Positions 32,740 through 45,000 are shown, counted from the stretch's first letter. The stretch: 64,000 bases of DNA from Moringa oleifera (GCA_021397835.1 JAJFZO010000566.1:682001-746000), one strand, 5' to 3'. The notes: a model not told the origin generated them from the letters alone. Numbers and translations are program-made.

Positions 32740-34617
32740 TTATAAGGAAGAAGACGAAGAAGAAGAAAACAAGCAGAGGCAAATGGAGAAATGAAGTTGT
32801 CAACCCAGTTAACAACAAACACCACCCAGGTAAGCTCGTGAGACTTTATATCAATCAGATTGTTGATCTAGCTTTTGCCTTTTCTTTCTTCTGATACGTT
32901 GGTCTTTAAGTTCTAAATGCGTGTCCTTTTTGTATTTTTCTCTGTCTTTCTGGTTTGTGCATGTATTATTCATGAATTTGGGATGTGAGGAATCCGATCA
33001 GGAAACAGTAGTGTGGGTTAATGGTAATGGCTAGTACGGTTATTGGCTTTAGGATTTTAAAAGAAAATGGAACAGTTTGATGATTGACTTCTTAATATTC
33101 CGTGGATCTGGGTCCTACTCCCAGAGAAAGGGGAACCACTTTAAACAAGGTTTTCAAAAAGGTCACTTGATTCTGTGAAGCTACTCAGTTGACCTTCATT
33201 ATGATGTCCAGCTTTCCGGTTATGGATTGTTTCTGAGCCCACAGGGTTCACTGATTAATAGTATTAACACCAAAGGGGCAATTGGGTACACAGGAGTTTG
33301 AAGTTGTAGTGCTCATCCTGTTCCTGATTCTGTTGTTAAAAGGGTAGTCTTGAATATGGTTTTAAGGATTTGTTGGTGAGGCTTTTGTGCTCACCTCCAT
33401 GCTAAAGTTGGAAATTTTAATTTTTTTGAAGACAGAATGGAGGAGATCAAATGGGTGGTCTTGTTCAATACATTAGTTAATCATTTTGAGAACCATAGAG
33501 ATCTAGATCGTTACATGTCATTCTTATCTCTCTTTTTTCCCAATTATCTTGTAGATCACTGAGCAACTGATACAGAACTATGGTGCATTTGTCAATTGAT
33601 CTATCTAATGCTAAGGAGTAGCCAAAGGCTAGTGCGTATAGACTCAAATTCTTGATAATTAGATCAATAAGGAACCTTATCAAAATTTACTGAATTTTTA
33701 GGTAGTTTCGTTTTCTGTTGTGTCCTTGCTTTTCCTTTTTTTTTGGTCCCCTTTTTCCTCCTCTTCCTTGTCATTTTCCTTTCTTCTTTCCTTTGGTGCG
33801 TCTTGTATATAACGTGTGTGTTTGGGTTGCATCCTCTCGGCTTCTTGATCATATTTACTTGTTCACATCAAGAAAAAAAAATAGAAAAAGAGAAGAGCAC
33901 TTGCAGCAGAAAGGTTGTTCCACCATAAAGTATGACTATAGCATGGGAGGTTCTTAGTATACCCAACAAAGCTGCAAATCCCAATTGATATTGCTCTCTT
34001 ATCGAAAAGAAAAATTAGGGAGCATGTATTTCTGCCTTCTTTAAATTCACCTGCTCGATTTACAAGCCACTGAAAAACGCAGGTTTGCTGCATTTTCTGT
34101 CTAAGATCTGCCATGATATCCATCATTTAAGGATGAACTGGTGATTTTGAGAGGCAATAAGAACATTGCTTGGTAGTCCTCCATGGCTGCTATATATTCT
34201 CTGGAAGTTGTTCAAATTCGAAATCTTTGGCTGAGTGGGTCATATAGAATCAGATTGATTCATCTTTTTATCTTCTAGCATTTGAAGAAAATGAATCTGA
34301 CTGTTATCGTTGAAGTTTTGCTGTGATATGAAATTAATTTCAACCTTATATGTAATGTGATTGGCTCATTTCAAAATCTTTGAAAATTAAGATGCAGTAT
34401 ATTCAAATGGTTTGCAAAGCAAAATGAAATCTTTTGGTTCCACTAAATATTCAACCTTGAATTTACAATAAAAGCACAAATGTTAAGAAACAAGATCTAG
34501 TGAAATTCATGAAATTCACGAGCTTCTATCCTTTCTTGATCCCTTTTTTTACTTCTATGTAGCAGGGTAAATTTAACAACTAAAGGCTTCCGTGACTCGT
34601 AATCTTGTGGGAAAATA
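32740..34617 (+). other. Probable 5' UTR exon and 1.7-kb leader intron of the CBL8-like gene
   Basis: A leader exon of about 32740-32830 ends at CCCAG|GTAAGC. The best acceptor before the start codon is TATGTAGCAG at 34565, giving a 1,735-nt intron with a long pyrimidine stretch at about 33720-33800. The leader holds two upstream ATGs: at 32783 a three-codon frame, and at 32791 a frame that would cross the splice junction and stop soon after. If spliced this way, both could reduce translation of the main frame. Confidence 0.4.
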
Positions 34618-36683
34618 ATGCATGCTTTTATGAGGTGCTTTTGCTTGAGTAAAACTAGGCAAACACCTGGTTTTGAGGACCCAATTATTCTTGCTTCTGA
34701 AACACCATGTAAGTCAAAGAGCAAAGAGTTGACTGAACTGTTTCTAATTGTTTTGGCTGTCTCTGGCCAAATTGATAAGTATGGAGCAAAAACTGTGAAT
34801 TAATTGATACTTTTCTGCTTTAAGAAATAAGAAAGACAGCCAGTCATGGGACAAAATGCTTATTTGTGATAATATCTGTTCTCAGAAAGAATAGAACTCA
34901 AAGCTCTATCTTCTGCAACATCTTTTTGAATTCTCTTGCATCTTCTTTAACTACTGGATCCCAATCAAGACAGACATGCAACTGACTCGCCTCTCATGCC
35001 TCTTATGGATGAGGCCATAGCCCAAGCTTGCAATTCTAGAATCGACTGATGTGACCAACTTTGACCCATATAAGACTTCCTGCTTCGATTACTATTCTTG
35101 CATATAATGTCCTGTGGTTACAGCCACTGTGGTGATGCAATGCCATGCCGGTATACTAGAACTAATGTGCTCTGGCCTGAACATGAGATACCATTGCTCA
35201 CTTTCTTTATTCTTTTCTGCCTTGTTTCTTGCCCTTGGCTATGCCTTCCTCATCTATATTGCATGTTGGTATTCTCACAGGACCTCAACTACCACCACTG
35301 CTGTTGGAATTCTAATGCCAATCATGTTCATGTGCATATGATTTCTTTTTGGCCTTAAAATTTCATATTTCTGAATACGAAGTAATATTCCAATTATTTG
35401 ACAGTTACTGTGAATGAAGTAGAAGCTTTGTATGATCTATTCAAGAAGCTAAGCAGTTCCATAATTGATGATGGTCTTATCCACAAGGTATCAGTAGGTT
35501 ACATATTTATTCCCTTAGATGACTCATAGACTCCGCATGATTGCTTGACCAGATTCCAAAAGATGTTTATTTTGCTTGAAAATTACTGTTGATTGAATTG
35601 GAGGTCTCTTGGGTTACATATCATTTAAATTTCTTGTTTTTTTTCAATAGGAAGAATTCCAACTTGCACTTTTCAGAAATAGCGGTAAGCAAAATCTATT
35701 TGCAGACAGAGTAAGCATTTCTAAACTAATACAGTGATGCTCTTTCAGGAGTCCGTGCCATTATTTCTTTAGAAATGCTATTAATTCTAGTTGCTTACGT
35801 CCTGTCATGCCTTTTCCTCACAGGTTTTTGATCTGTTTGATGTTAAGCGTAATGGGGTCATTGAATTTGGAGAATTTGTGAGATCATTAAGCATCTTCCA
35901 CCCAAGTGCACCTCTAGCAGGCAAAATTACATGTACGAGGGGATTACCCCATGATAGAAAGTCATTAATTTTTCTGTTTGCAGTATGTTTATCATTCTAT
36001 ATGATATGAAACTTCAGGTATAAGGCATATATTACTGACCACTAAGCCAGAAAATTTCTTCTTTCTCAGTTGCATTTAGGTTGTATGATCTAGGACAGAC
36101 TGGCTTCATCGAGCGTGCTGAGGTGACTACTCTGCAACTTTTCCTCTTACCTCTCTCAGTTCTTCTGTTTATGCTAATGTTCATTCGCTATCAAATGTCC
36201 ATAAATCTAACAATGAACCTCTATATTCTCAACATTTTATTGCTCTTAAAGGTGAAGGAGATGGTATTGGCTCTTTTGAGTGAATCGGATCTTGCACTTT
36301 CTGATGATGTCATAGAATCAATTGTGGATAAGGTCTTTACTATTCTGGGTTTCATATTTTCTTGTGTTATTATCGATCTTATTTTATAAATATTCATTTT
36401 TTGCCATATTACTATAGACAATGACAGAGGCAGATGCAAAAAGAGACGGAAGGATTGACCTGGAAGAGTGGAAAGAATACGTGGCAAAGAATCCATCTGT
36501 CTTGAAGAACATGACTCTTCCTCACCTGAAGTAAGTCCTGGAGATCTCTTAATATGTTCATATTATATGCAAATGCCAATCTTGTGTCACTAACTCCTGA
36601 AATATTGAAATTTCCTTTTCTTTTCCAGGGAACTAACTCTAGCATTTCCGAGCTTCGTGCTGAACACCGAAGTTCCAGACTAG
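34618..36683 (+). CDS. CBL8: Calcineurin B-like calcium sensor, CBL8-like
   Basis: Eight exons: 34618-34708, 35405-35487, 35651-35710, 35824-35932, 36070-36122, 36252-36332, 36418-36530, 36629-36683. Total 645 nt, 214 residues, the CBL8 length. The N-terminus is [12 protein letters not shown], without the Gly2 needed for N-myristoylation but with two Cys, as in CBL8. [20 protein letters not shown] follows. EF-hand 1 has the enlarged non-canonical CBL loop ([15 protein letters not shown]). EF2 is [14 protein letters not shown]3 is [12 protein letters not shown], weakened at its third and fifth ligand positions, and EF4 is [12 protein letters not shown]. The C-terminal AFPSF motif is present. 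CBLs bind calcium and recruit CIPK kinases to membranes to control ion transport. A second in-frame ATG at codon 5 is a possible alternative start. A polyadenylation-like AATAAA occurs at 37071. Confidence 0.93.
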
Positions 36684-37984
36684 AAAAAAATTAGTGTAGG
36701 GTTGAAATAAATAGTATCCAATTCTCCTCCACTTAGATGCTTGGAAATGTTGCAGAAAGGTTTCTTGTGGAGAACTGTATGCATTCATGGCTGCACCTGA
36801 AGCTGTGTGGAGATGAAGGAAACTTAGGAAAGGACATGAAAACAATCCTATGAAGTTAGATAAGCAGCTTTACATCTTGTCTGCTGCTCTGAACCAGATG
36901 TTCTGGAATTTTGCATGTGGGTGTCAACCTTTTGTACACTGGACATGTTGAATATGGTTACCTGTTTATAAGTTCACTAACTTCTGGTTCTTTTTATTAT
37001 GAAGATACATAAAATGAAAAAGAGACATGTAAGCTGATAACTTGCTCTTTCAGGAATGTCAATCTGGTTCAATAAATTCCAGAACACGTGACATGCATTT
37101 TCTGTATCTGCTTAGATTATTTCATGTCAACTAAATGACACTCAACCAAAAGGTTATCTCCAAAATCAGAAATTAAGCAAAGAAATCTAAGAGCTCTTCT
37201 GTCGTCCCCTTATGGGTGATGTTATTTTGAATTGCTTTTATTTTCAGGATGTAATTGTGGCAGGTTGGGAGTTTTGTACAACGAAATTTGTTTGTGCGAT
37301 ATTTTTAGACTCATTTAGGTTATACAGTTTGTTTCGATTTTGTTAAAAAAAGGGTTTTAATTTTTCATCTGTTAAAGCATAAGATACTTTGATTTATTTT
37401 AATGTGTTTGACGTACTTGGCTTCGTATTTATATGATGATATGAACATGGACATGATTGGCATTCTTCCTTGAAAACTGAAATAAGTCTAGATTATGAAG
37501 AATATAGGAACAAGATGCTGTAGCTTACTAAAGGAATAAATGAAGACATCTAGTTTTATCTTCAGTACAGGCAATTCATTATTGTTCTGGCAGAATTGCA
37601 TTCCCTGCATCTTTCTAACAAAAGAAAAGACGGAAAAAAATGAAAAAAAGAACCAGATACTGATTCAAATTAAAGAAATTATGAGCAACATGAAGGATTT
37701 GACTCGTCGCTTCTCATCAGGGCTTATTTGCGGTTCCACATTTGCCCACTTTGTATAAGTTCCATTGTGATGGAACAATATGAAAGACAAGCTAGGCACC
37801 TGATGCACCTACTTGGGTATAAGTTCCAAACTGGTGGAAGAACATGAAAGATCAAAGTCAGAGAAAGACTTACCACGCACCTGGTGACATCCAGAAGCGT
37901 GACTGGATCACATGTATGATTTACTTTTCTTCTTATATTGAAGCTCAGAAGGAGATTGTTAACCAATTCATATAAGGCTCCTGG
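36684..37984. other. Spacer between the two CBL genes
   Basis: 36684 to about 37100 is the 3' UTR of the first CBL gene. The rest is the promoter of the second. It contains an imperfect duplication at 37753-37855 and no other gene. Confidence 0.55.
37753..37855. repeat. Imperfect direct duplication upstream of second CBL gene
   Basis: GTATAAGTTCCATTGTGATG (start of copy 1, 37753-37790) resembles GTATAAGTTCCAAACTGGTG (start of copy 2, 37817-37855). Both copies then read GGAA, a variable base, and ACATGAAAGA or its near match. The period is 64 bp. It lies about 130-230 bp before the start codon, so it may alter the promoter or leader. Confidence 0.65.
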
Positions 37985-39419
37985 ATGGGCTGCATTAGCA
38001 CGAAGCAGCAACCTGAATACGAAGATTCATCTGTTCTCGCTGCAGAAACTTGTTGTGAGTCCTATTTTCTTCTCATTTGCTTGTTCTGAATTGAAATCTT
38101 CTTCAGGGTGTTCACTGCTTGAATGATTTCTGTTCATTGATGCACATAATTTGCTTTTCACTATTGCAGTTACTGAAGCTGACATTGAAGTTTTGCTTGA
38201 ATGATTTCTGTTCATTGATGCACATAATTTGCTTTTTATTTATTGCAGTTACTGAAGCTGACATTGAAGCTTTGCATGAGCTGTTCAAGAAACTAAGCAG
38301 TTCTTTAGTTGACGATGGGCTAATAAGCAAAGTGAGTTGTTTTTTTTTTCAATACTGTAGTGTCTCATATGTTCTTGATGTGAAGGAAAACATTCTGAAC
38401 TTAGTTTTCAATTGTCCAGGAAGAATTTCAGCTTGGCTTATTCAGGAACAGCAAGACACAGTCTCTTTTTGCAGACAGGGTTAGCTTCCTGCAGTCCTGC
38501 TTTGTTTTCAGACATGTCTTTGTAATCTGTTTCACTTTTCTGGAAAAAATAGTCTCTTGTTTTGTTTCTCTTTATACAGATCTTCCAGTTGTTTGACTAC
38601 AAAAAGGATGGAGTGATAGAATTTGGAGAATTTGTTCGATCTCTCAATGTCTTCCACCCAAATGCAACCCAAGCAGAAAAAGTCTCATGTATGAAGTTCT
38701 TCTTAGTATATTTTTTCTGAAAATACACATATTTCTAGACCTCATATATGATTAAAAGCTTGACATCTGATGCAGCAGTCACGTTTCAATTATACGATAT
38801 ATGGCAAACAGGCTTCATTGAACCTGAAGAGGTAAAAGACTCGCAACTTGACTATAATCTCTTATTGCCTTTTTGCTAGTACTGACATTAAAATAAGAAG
38901 AAAAATTGGAACTTCTGCTATGAAAAGTTGAAGGAGATGATATTGGCACTTCTAGATGAATCAGGCTTGATTCTTTCAGATGACATTATTGAAGCCATTG
39001 TCAGTAAGGTATCCCTGGCTCATGTAGATAAATTTGTAACATGATAGCTCATGCAGATTGTTTATAAATCATACCTTAGAGCTTGCATATCTCTAGACAT
39101 TCAAGGATGCAGACACGAAGGGAGATGGAAAGATTGATCTGGAAGAGTGGCAAGAATTCGTTGCTCGCAATCCGTCCCTGCTGAAACACATGACAATTCC
39201 ATATCTTAAGTAATTATCTCTCATCCCATTTTCTTGATCAGAACTTTTTCTGCCTAAACTTCTGTTCACAACCCAAAAACAGAAGATCGTCATAAAAGTT
39301 CTAATTCACAAATGCTGCATGAGTTTCCAGTGCTACTAACAGTGTTGAATTTCACTTGTTTCAGGGACATTACAACTGCTTTTCCTAGCTTTGTCCTGAG
39401 ATCAGAAAATGGAAGATGA
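37985..39419 (+). CDS. Calcineurin B-like calcium sensor with myristoylation motif
   Basis: Eight exons: 37985-38054, 38249-38331, 38420-38479, 38580-38688, 38779-38831, 38928-39008, 39097-39209, 39365-39419. Total 624 nt, 207 residues. Exon 1 was found from its [14 protein letters not shown] start: Gly2 fits N-myristoylation and Cys3 S-acylation, as in CBL1/4/5/9. It joins through T|GTGAGT to [19 protein letters not shown]2 is [14 protein letters not shown]3 is [12 protein letters not shown] with changed ligand positions, EF4 is [12 protein letters not shown]. The C-terminal motif AFPSFVL is present. Exons 2-8 match the upstream CBL gene in length one for one (83, 60, 109, 53, 81, 113, 55 nt), so the pair is a tandem duplication; exon 1 differs in size and targeting sequence. 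The orthology to a numbered Arabidopsis CBL is unclear. A duplicated splice acceptor lies in intron 1. Confidence 0.9.
38118..38274. repeat. 78/79-bp tandem duplication over an intron/exon boundary
   Basis: Copy A is 38118-38195 and copy B 38196-38274; they differ at only a few bases, around the end of the T-rich tract and at one exon position. Each copy holds the 3' end of intron 1, a TATTGCAG acceptor and the first 26 nt of exon 2. Only copy B continues into the full exon. Use of the copy A acceptor would reach a TGA a few codons later. Confidence 0.9.
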
Positions 39420-39638
39420 TTCCAACTGGTATTGAATAGTATATCATTGCATAAACTAAAGAAAAAGTAAGAAAAAAAAAAGAATGGAATATGTACTTAT
39501 TGAGACATAGCAGTGTCAAGTTTATACAAGGGAGACAGAAAGTTTCTCTGGCCGGTATCCTCGCTTGTTTTACAAAGTACACTCCATGGAATGTAGAACT
39601 AGCCATAGTTTAAGCTTCTCAGACTAGAATCTTTGAGG

Positions 39639-41802
39639 CTAGAGAGCAACCATATCCTCCAAGTTCATGGGATAGCACATCTTCGTGTGCTGGCCATCCC
39701 ACACATTGTCCGCAAGGATACCATTTACAACATCAGTTGGATGAAATTGATCCCACCAGATATGGTTAGAGGCATCGCTGCAAGCCATTTCAGGTGATAT
39801 GCACATGATCCAACCCTTGTACTTGCCTAATCCGCAGCAAGCGTCTGTAGTCACATTGAAACCTGGGCAAGAACATAGCATAGGCTGTATGAAAATCTTG
39901 ATATACAAATGAAAACACAATAAATAAACAAAGCTTCTGTAACCTTACCATGGAGTTCATGATTCTTGATGATATCAATGGAACCTTGAAAGACATCACA
40001 GAAGATGATTTTGAGCCCAGGAAGTTCCCTGTGGAGCTCCTTAACCATGTACCTCATGACAAAGTTGAACTCCATAATCATGTCATTGATCTCCTCCGCG
40101 CACTCTCCATTCTTACTATTGTACTTCCACAAGTAATAGGGAGCACAGCCAATTGGTGCCAGTCCCATTACTACAACTTTCCTCACATCCGTGTTGTACA
40201 AGTTCTGTGGCATCAAAATCAAGAAAATCTTACAAAACCATAAGATGATTACAAGAAAACAAGAAAAGGGATCAATAGTCACCCTGAGTTCCTCTCTCAT
40301 TGTGGATGCTAGGAACTGATTGAAACTCCATGGTAGATACATATTTTGCACATCAGATACATTTCGCAGATAGTAATGTATGTAATCGTTGATTCCAATT
40401 GATATGTAGAATACTGACTTGGAGATGAGATCAGTTGCAGCAGCCTCTCCCATTGTCAGAATAAACTGCTGATAGGTATCCATGAACTGCTGAATCTGCT
40501 GCGTTAACGAGATGTGTTGGCCCTGCAGCAGATTAATTACTTCACGAATAAGTGCTGCTGAGTATGGACAGCTTAGAAACTAAAGTTCCATGAAACACAG
40601 ACACAGTAATAGGGAATGAAATATATCGTATCTATCACCATACCAATTGTGGCCAAGTTAAAAATGTAATGCCAATCACAGTATATCAACCAGATTTAAC
40701 CTACTAGTTAACTAGTGAAAATAGTGTGAATTCTGAAAAGCATACCAATTCTGATCCGCTGGAGAAGATGATGCCAGCACCAGCAGATGCATAGTTCACT
40801 CCTCGAATCATATCTTTGACATCTCCTGTATGTCCAAGATAACTCGGTACGAATGGAAGCCCAAGACGTAGAGCTGTTTATTAGAAAAAGACAGAAGCTA
40901 ATCCAAGTAAAGCTAATTTACTCTCATTTAACAAATGAAAGAGGTACAAGTAAACAAAAAGTTCTTAATATCCATAATTTCAAGCTAACCAATGACTTCC
41001 ACCCAAGACAACATGATAGAAGGATGTCTCTGTGAAATTAGTCTTTTTTTTTCTCTTGAAAACCAATAAAGAAGAAATACAACATTCCATTTCATTTCTC
41101 ATTTTCCCCCTCCATTTTCTAAGCAGTCAAGCAAAAGAAACAAAAAGGAAAATACAGGAATACCCATTTCTTAACACTATAAATATTCAATTTCCATTCA
41201 TATCGTTCGCGTGTTTAACAACGAAATGGTGCATCAAGCAAGGTAAATTCAAGTTAAGAATACTAATTGCACTGTATGCCCTAAATTGACTCTTGAAAAC
41301 CACCAAGATAAAGCGCACAAGAGCCTATCAGTCAATTTCTCCCCTTTTCCCCTCAAGTTTACCATAAAGCCAACAGAAAGCATACAAGAAGGCGGAAAAA
41401 GAAATCAAAAGTATATATTTAATTACCAAGATAATCAACTGGGATTCTTCCATTACAAAACCGCCCGGTAGCCTGGTGGGTATCGAAGTCCCTGCCATAG
41501 GGAAGGCGATCAGCTCGAGCAAAAGTGCCGAGGTAATTATTAGTGCCGCAATCAACAGAGGAGTCTCCAATGACAAAGAAAGCAGGGATTAAAGGACGAG
41601 ACACCGGTGGTGGGGTTTCTTCCTCTGATGATGAAGATGGAGAGTCTTGAGAAGGAGGAGAAGCAGGTGATATTGTGTTCATTGTGATAAAGTTTGACGA
41701 TAAGTTGTGGAGTTCTTGAGGAATAGTAAGAGCTCTTGGTTGCGGAGATACTGAGAAGATCATCACAGAGTAGAGAACAAGAACAAGAAGATTAATGGCC
41801 AT
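39639..41802 (-). CDS. GDSL esterase/lipase (At4g10950-like)
   Basis: Five exons: 41802-41427, 40873-40746, 40522-40283, 40204-39949, 39862-39639. Total 1,224 nt, 407 residues. A signal peptide covers about 1-24. It is followed by an unusual Pro/Ser/Glu-rich linker at about 44-70, then the SGNH hydrolase fold: block [12 protein letters not shown] with Ser81, block II around [11 protein letters not shown], block III SIGIND with Asn213, and block V DQFHP with Asp371 and His374. All four catalytic blocks are intact, so an active secreted esterase is expected; the natural substrate is unknown. I chose the ATG at 41802 because it starts directly at the signal peptide and lies after a GA-rich leader; an in-frame ATG at 41877 would add 25 hydrophobic residues. 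The gene faces the second CBL gene tail to tail, with 219 bp between stop codons. Confidence 0.93.
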
Positions 41803-42040
41803 TGTTAGTTTGAGAGAGAGAGAGAAAGAGAGAAAGAGCAGAGATGGCGGGTAAAGGCAGTTGAATATGCGATTCAAAAGAATAAAAGAAAAAGCATATA
41901 CTTTATTAAGATGGCTATATAGGTTTATGGGCCAACACGACCCGACCCAAGTAAAAGAAAATTGGGCTAAAATTGCTAATCGGCCTATGGGTTATGGGCC
42001 GATGGAAAACGACAAAAGTAAAAATTCTTATCAAGTGTGC

Positions 42041-42046
42041 CACGTG
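42041..42046. promoter_or_regulatory. G-box (CACGTG) in the GDSL promoter
   Basis: GCCACGTGTCC, a G-box in ABRE-like context, lies about 240 bp upstream of the GDSL start codon. Such elements bind bZIP and bHLH factors in plants. Role here is inferred. Confidence 0.4.
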
Positions 42047-45000
42047 TCCAACTGTACCACCGACCTTGACGGTACCAACTACCAACGGCTACAAGGAGCG
42101 TCACAGGATGGAATGAAAAGCCGACGCGTGTCCGGCAGAGACTGCAAACTGCCGGTTGTATTGTCCTATATGCCGCAGGACGGTGGTTTTAAAATTGGTT
42201 TACTATTTGAAGTGGGACAACCTATGATCTCTTGTAGTCAAAAATGAATTTATTTTTTTTATTTTCTTTATAGATAAGCACAGCTTGCTAACTAGATTGG
42301 AGTAAATAAGCTAAATATCAAAGTAAGCCCAGTGTTATTCGTTTTTTTTAACTCAACTTTTCATCATTTTTTCCTATCAAATTTATGTATAAAATTTTAA
42401 TTTGATTTTAATTAAGTTTTATTTTTAATTTATTATAAAAAATTTAAATTAAAAAATATTATAGAATAAATTTAAATTTAAAATTTGTTTACAGATATAA
42501 TTACATATGTAAGATATCATTGTAATGAAAATTTATAATTGTTTCACCATTACAAATATTATTTTTAAAATTTTTAAAATTTTAATAGTGTAAAATTTTA
42601 AAAAATATTTTTAATATTTTTAATTTTTAGTATTTAAAAATTATAAAAAATTTTGTAATTGTGACTTAAATATTTTTTTACATCTATAATATTTTAAAAT
42701 AAAATTTATTATACAAAATTTTTATTTAAATTATAGATAAAAATTAATTAAAATTAAAATTAAAATTATATATAATTGATTATAAGAGTCTTTAAATTAT
42801 TATAAAAAATATTTGATTTAAATATTTAAATATTTTAATTTTAGAAAATTTATTAATCTAAATTAAAGATTTCAAATTTTATTTAAAAACGATAGTTATA
42901 ATAAATATATTATAAAATAAATAACTAATACTATAAAAAAAAATAGGAGATAGGGGGGACCTGTGACCACATGATACGGCCAAGAATCATGGGAGTGGTA
43001 CGAGGGGCCCACACTTCCATAATCTTTAAATTAAAAAATAATCAAATTAAATTAAATTAATCTAAACACTAAATGAAATAATGCAACCACCCGTCGATAT
43101 GATTAAGACCAGCAAACCGAGACAGGGCCACGTACGTAGCGAGACCCTTTTCCTTTTGGAACTTGCATGATGAACCATAATGCCTCTCTTTTTCTCTTTT
43201 TTCTCGTTAAAGCCAAATCTCATTATTCCCTGCATGTAGTCACCGCCTCTTCTCCTAACGCACCTTCTTCGTTGCTACCATTGAATTGCTTCGGTCGGCC
43301 CCTTTGCTTCTTAGCTCAGTTGAAGAAACCAAAGCTTGTTGTTAGCAGATCATCCCACTTAATCCAATATTTAACCACTCCTCTTATTTTATAATATCAA
43401 TATAAATATTATTAATGTTTTTATTTTTTATTACTAGTGTTTTGTTTTTATTTTTTAAAAATAAAATAATATATTTAATTATAATAGTCATTTTATGCAT
43501 TAAAAAAATTGTGAGTGTCTTATTAATTGGATGATAGTTAAACATTGAAAAAATGTTAAAATATAAATATTTAATTGATGTAATTTTATTTGTAAATTTA
43601 TTAAATAAAAATTTATTTGACATAATTAACCCTATAAATATTATATCCTTTTGATTTTTATTACATTATAAGTATCATCAATTTTAACATCATTTATATA
43701 ACAGGAATCATCTATTAATTTGAATTGTGTTGAATTTTTTTAAAAAATTAACTATTAACAATTTAATGAAATTAGTCATTAAAATCTATAAAAAAATTCT
43801 CATATTTTTTTCAAAAAAATCAATATAATTTAAAATCAATAGATGATATAATTTTTTTATAATTTTAATATATAAAATAAAATTAATATAATTTTAAAAT
43901 AATATAAAATCTAATAATTTGTTTTATGCACCATAAAAATTGGTGCTTTGTTGAATTTAATTTTTTAATAATTTAAAAATCTTAAATAAAAAATTAATAC
44001 ATAAGACAGGCAAAATACTTAATACTTTAGCAGATTCTTCGTACAGATTTGGGGACCCTAATCATGTGCAACGGCAATAAAACTGCTCTCTGCATCCCAA
44101 GGCTTAACAGGCACAAACACACAAAGGGCAAGGGTGATGAACCTTCATGGGTGTCACCTATCAACTATTAATTTATCTTAATACCTTTGTTAAAAAATTA
44201 ATATTTTTAATAACATTTAAAAAAAAAAGAATTTTCCAACGTCAAACCAACAAATACACGTGTGTAGTCATGCAATTGTGGGACAATTACGTAATATCAA
44301 CAAATCGGAGTAGCTTGCTTTGGATTATTGTTTGATTAAATTAATTAATTACTCTAAGCTTGCGATGAAATTTCTATGTAACAATGGCAACCTAAATTAA
44401 TAAATTAATTAAATTACACTCAATCTAATTCAAAATCCAACAATTGAGCAACACTATCCATGGCTTTTATTTATTTATTTATTTTTCTATCGATTTTTCC
44501 TGTAACTGGACCAAATTATCTGAGGTATACTCTTCTCTAATGATCCTTCCTCACCACTATTAAAAATCGAATTGTAACAGGATGACTTTGATTTCATTAA
44601 AAAAAAACAAAAACTTTATTTTATAGAACTGTAAGAGATATTGGAAGGGCAGAACTATCGTCACCTGTCAGGAGTATACTACAACATGCTACCCTCTGCA
44701 TTCAAGCTTGTGAACCAACCTGTTTTTCCGTTACTTCAGGGACGTTACCGTCACGCTGCGTTCTTCCTTATGCTTATAACTTTGCATCTATCATGTCCCC
44801 CTAAATTACCGAAGTACCCTTCACTTTACTAAAAAACGAACAAATTACTATTTTATATTAATTAAGTAAAAGAAAAACGGATATGTAATTACATTTTAAA
44901 GTAAATAATTTTTAATTAATAAATATAAATGTTTTTCAGAAGTAATCGTTGCAGTTGAACTTGTCAAGTTAGTTAACGGGAATCCTAAAATTGGACAAAA

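Noticed and set aside
38170..38230. Copy A of the duplicated CBL exon start as the true exon 2
   Set aside because: It meets a TGA after about 11 codons; copy B continues into the full conserved exon.
41803..41877. Upstream in-frame ATG for the GDSL esterase
   Set aside because: It would add 25 residues translated from a GA-rich leader ahead of a complete signal peptide, so the ATG at 41802 is preferred.
44641..44832. 63-codon plus-strand frame in the GDSL/PI4K gap
   Set aside because: Short, with no recognisable product, splice partner or codon signal; noted only as part of a composition island.
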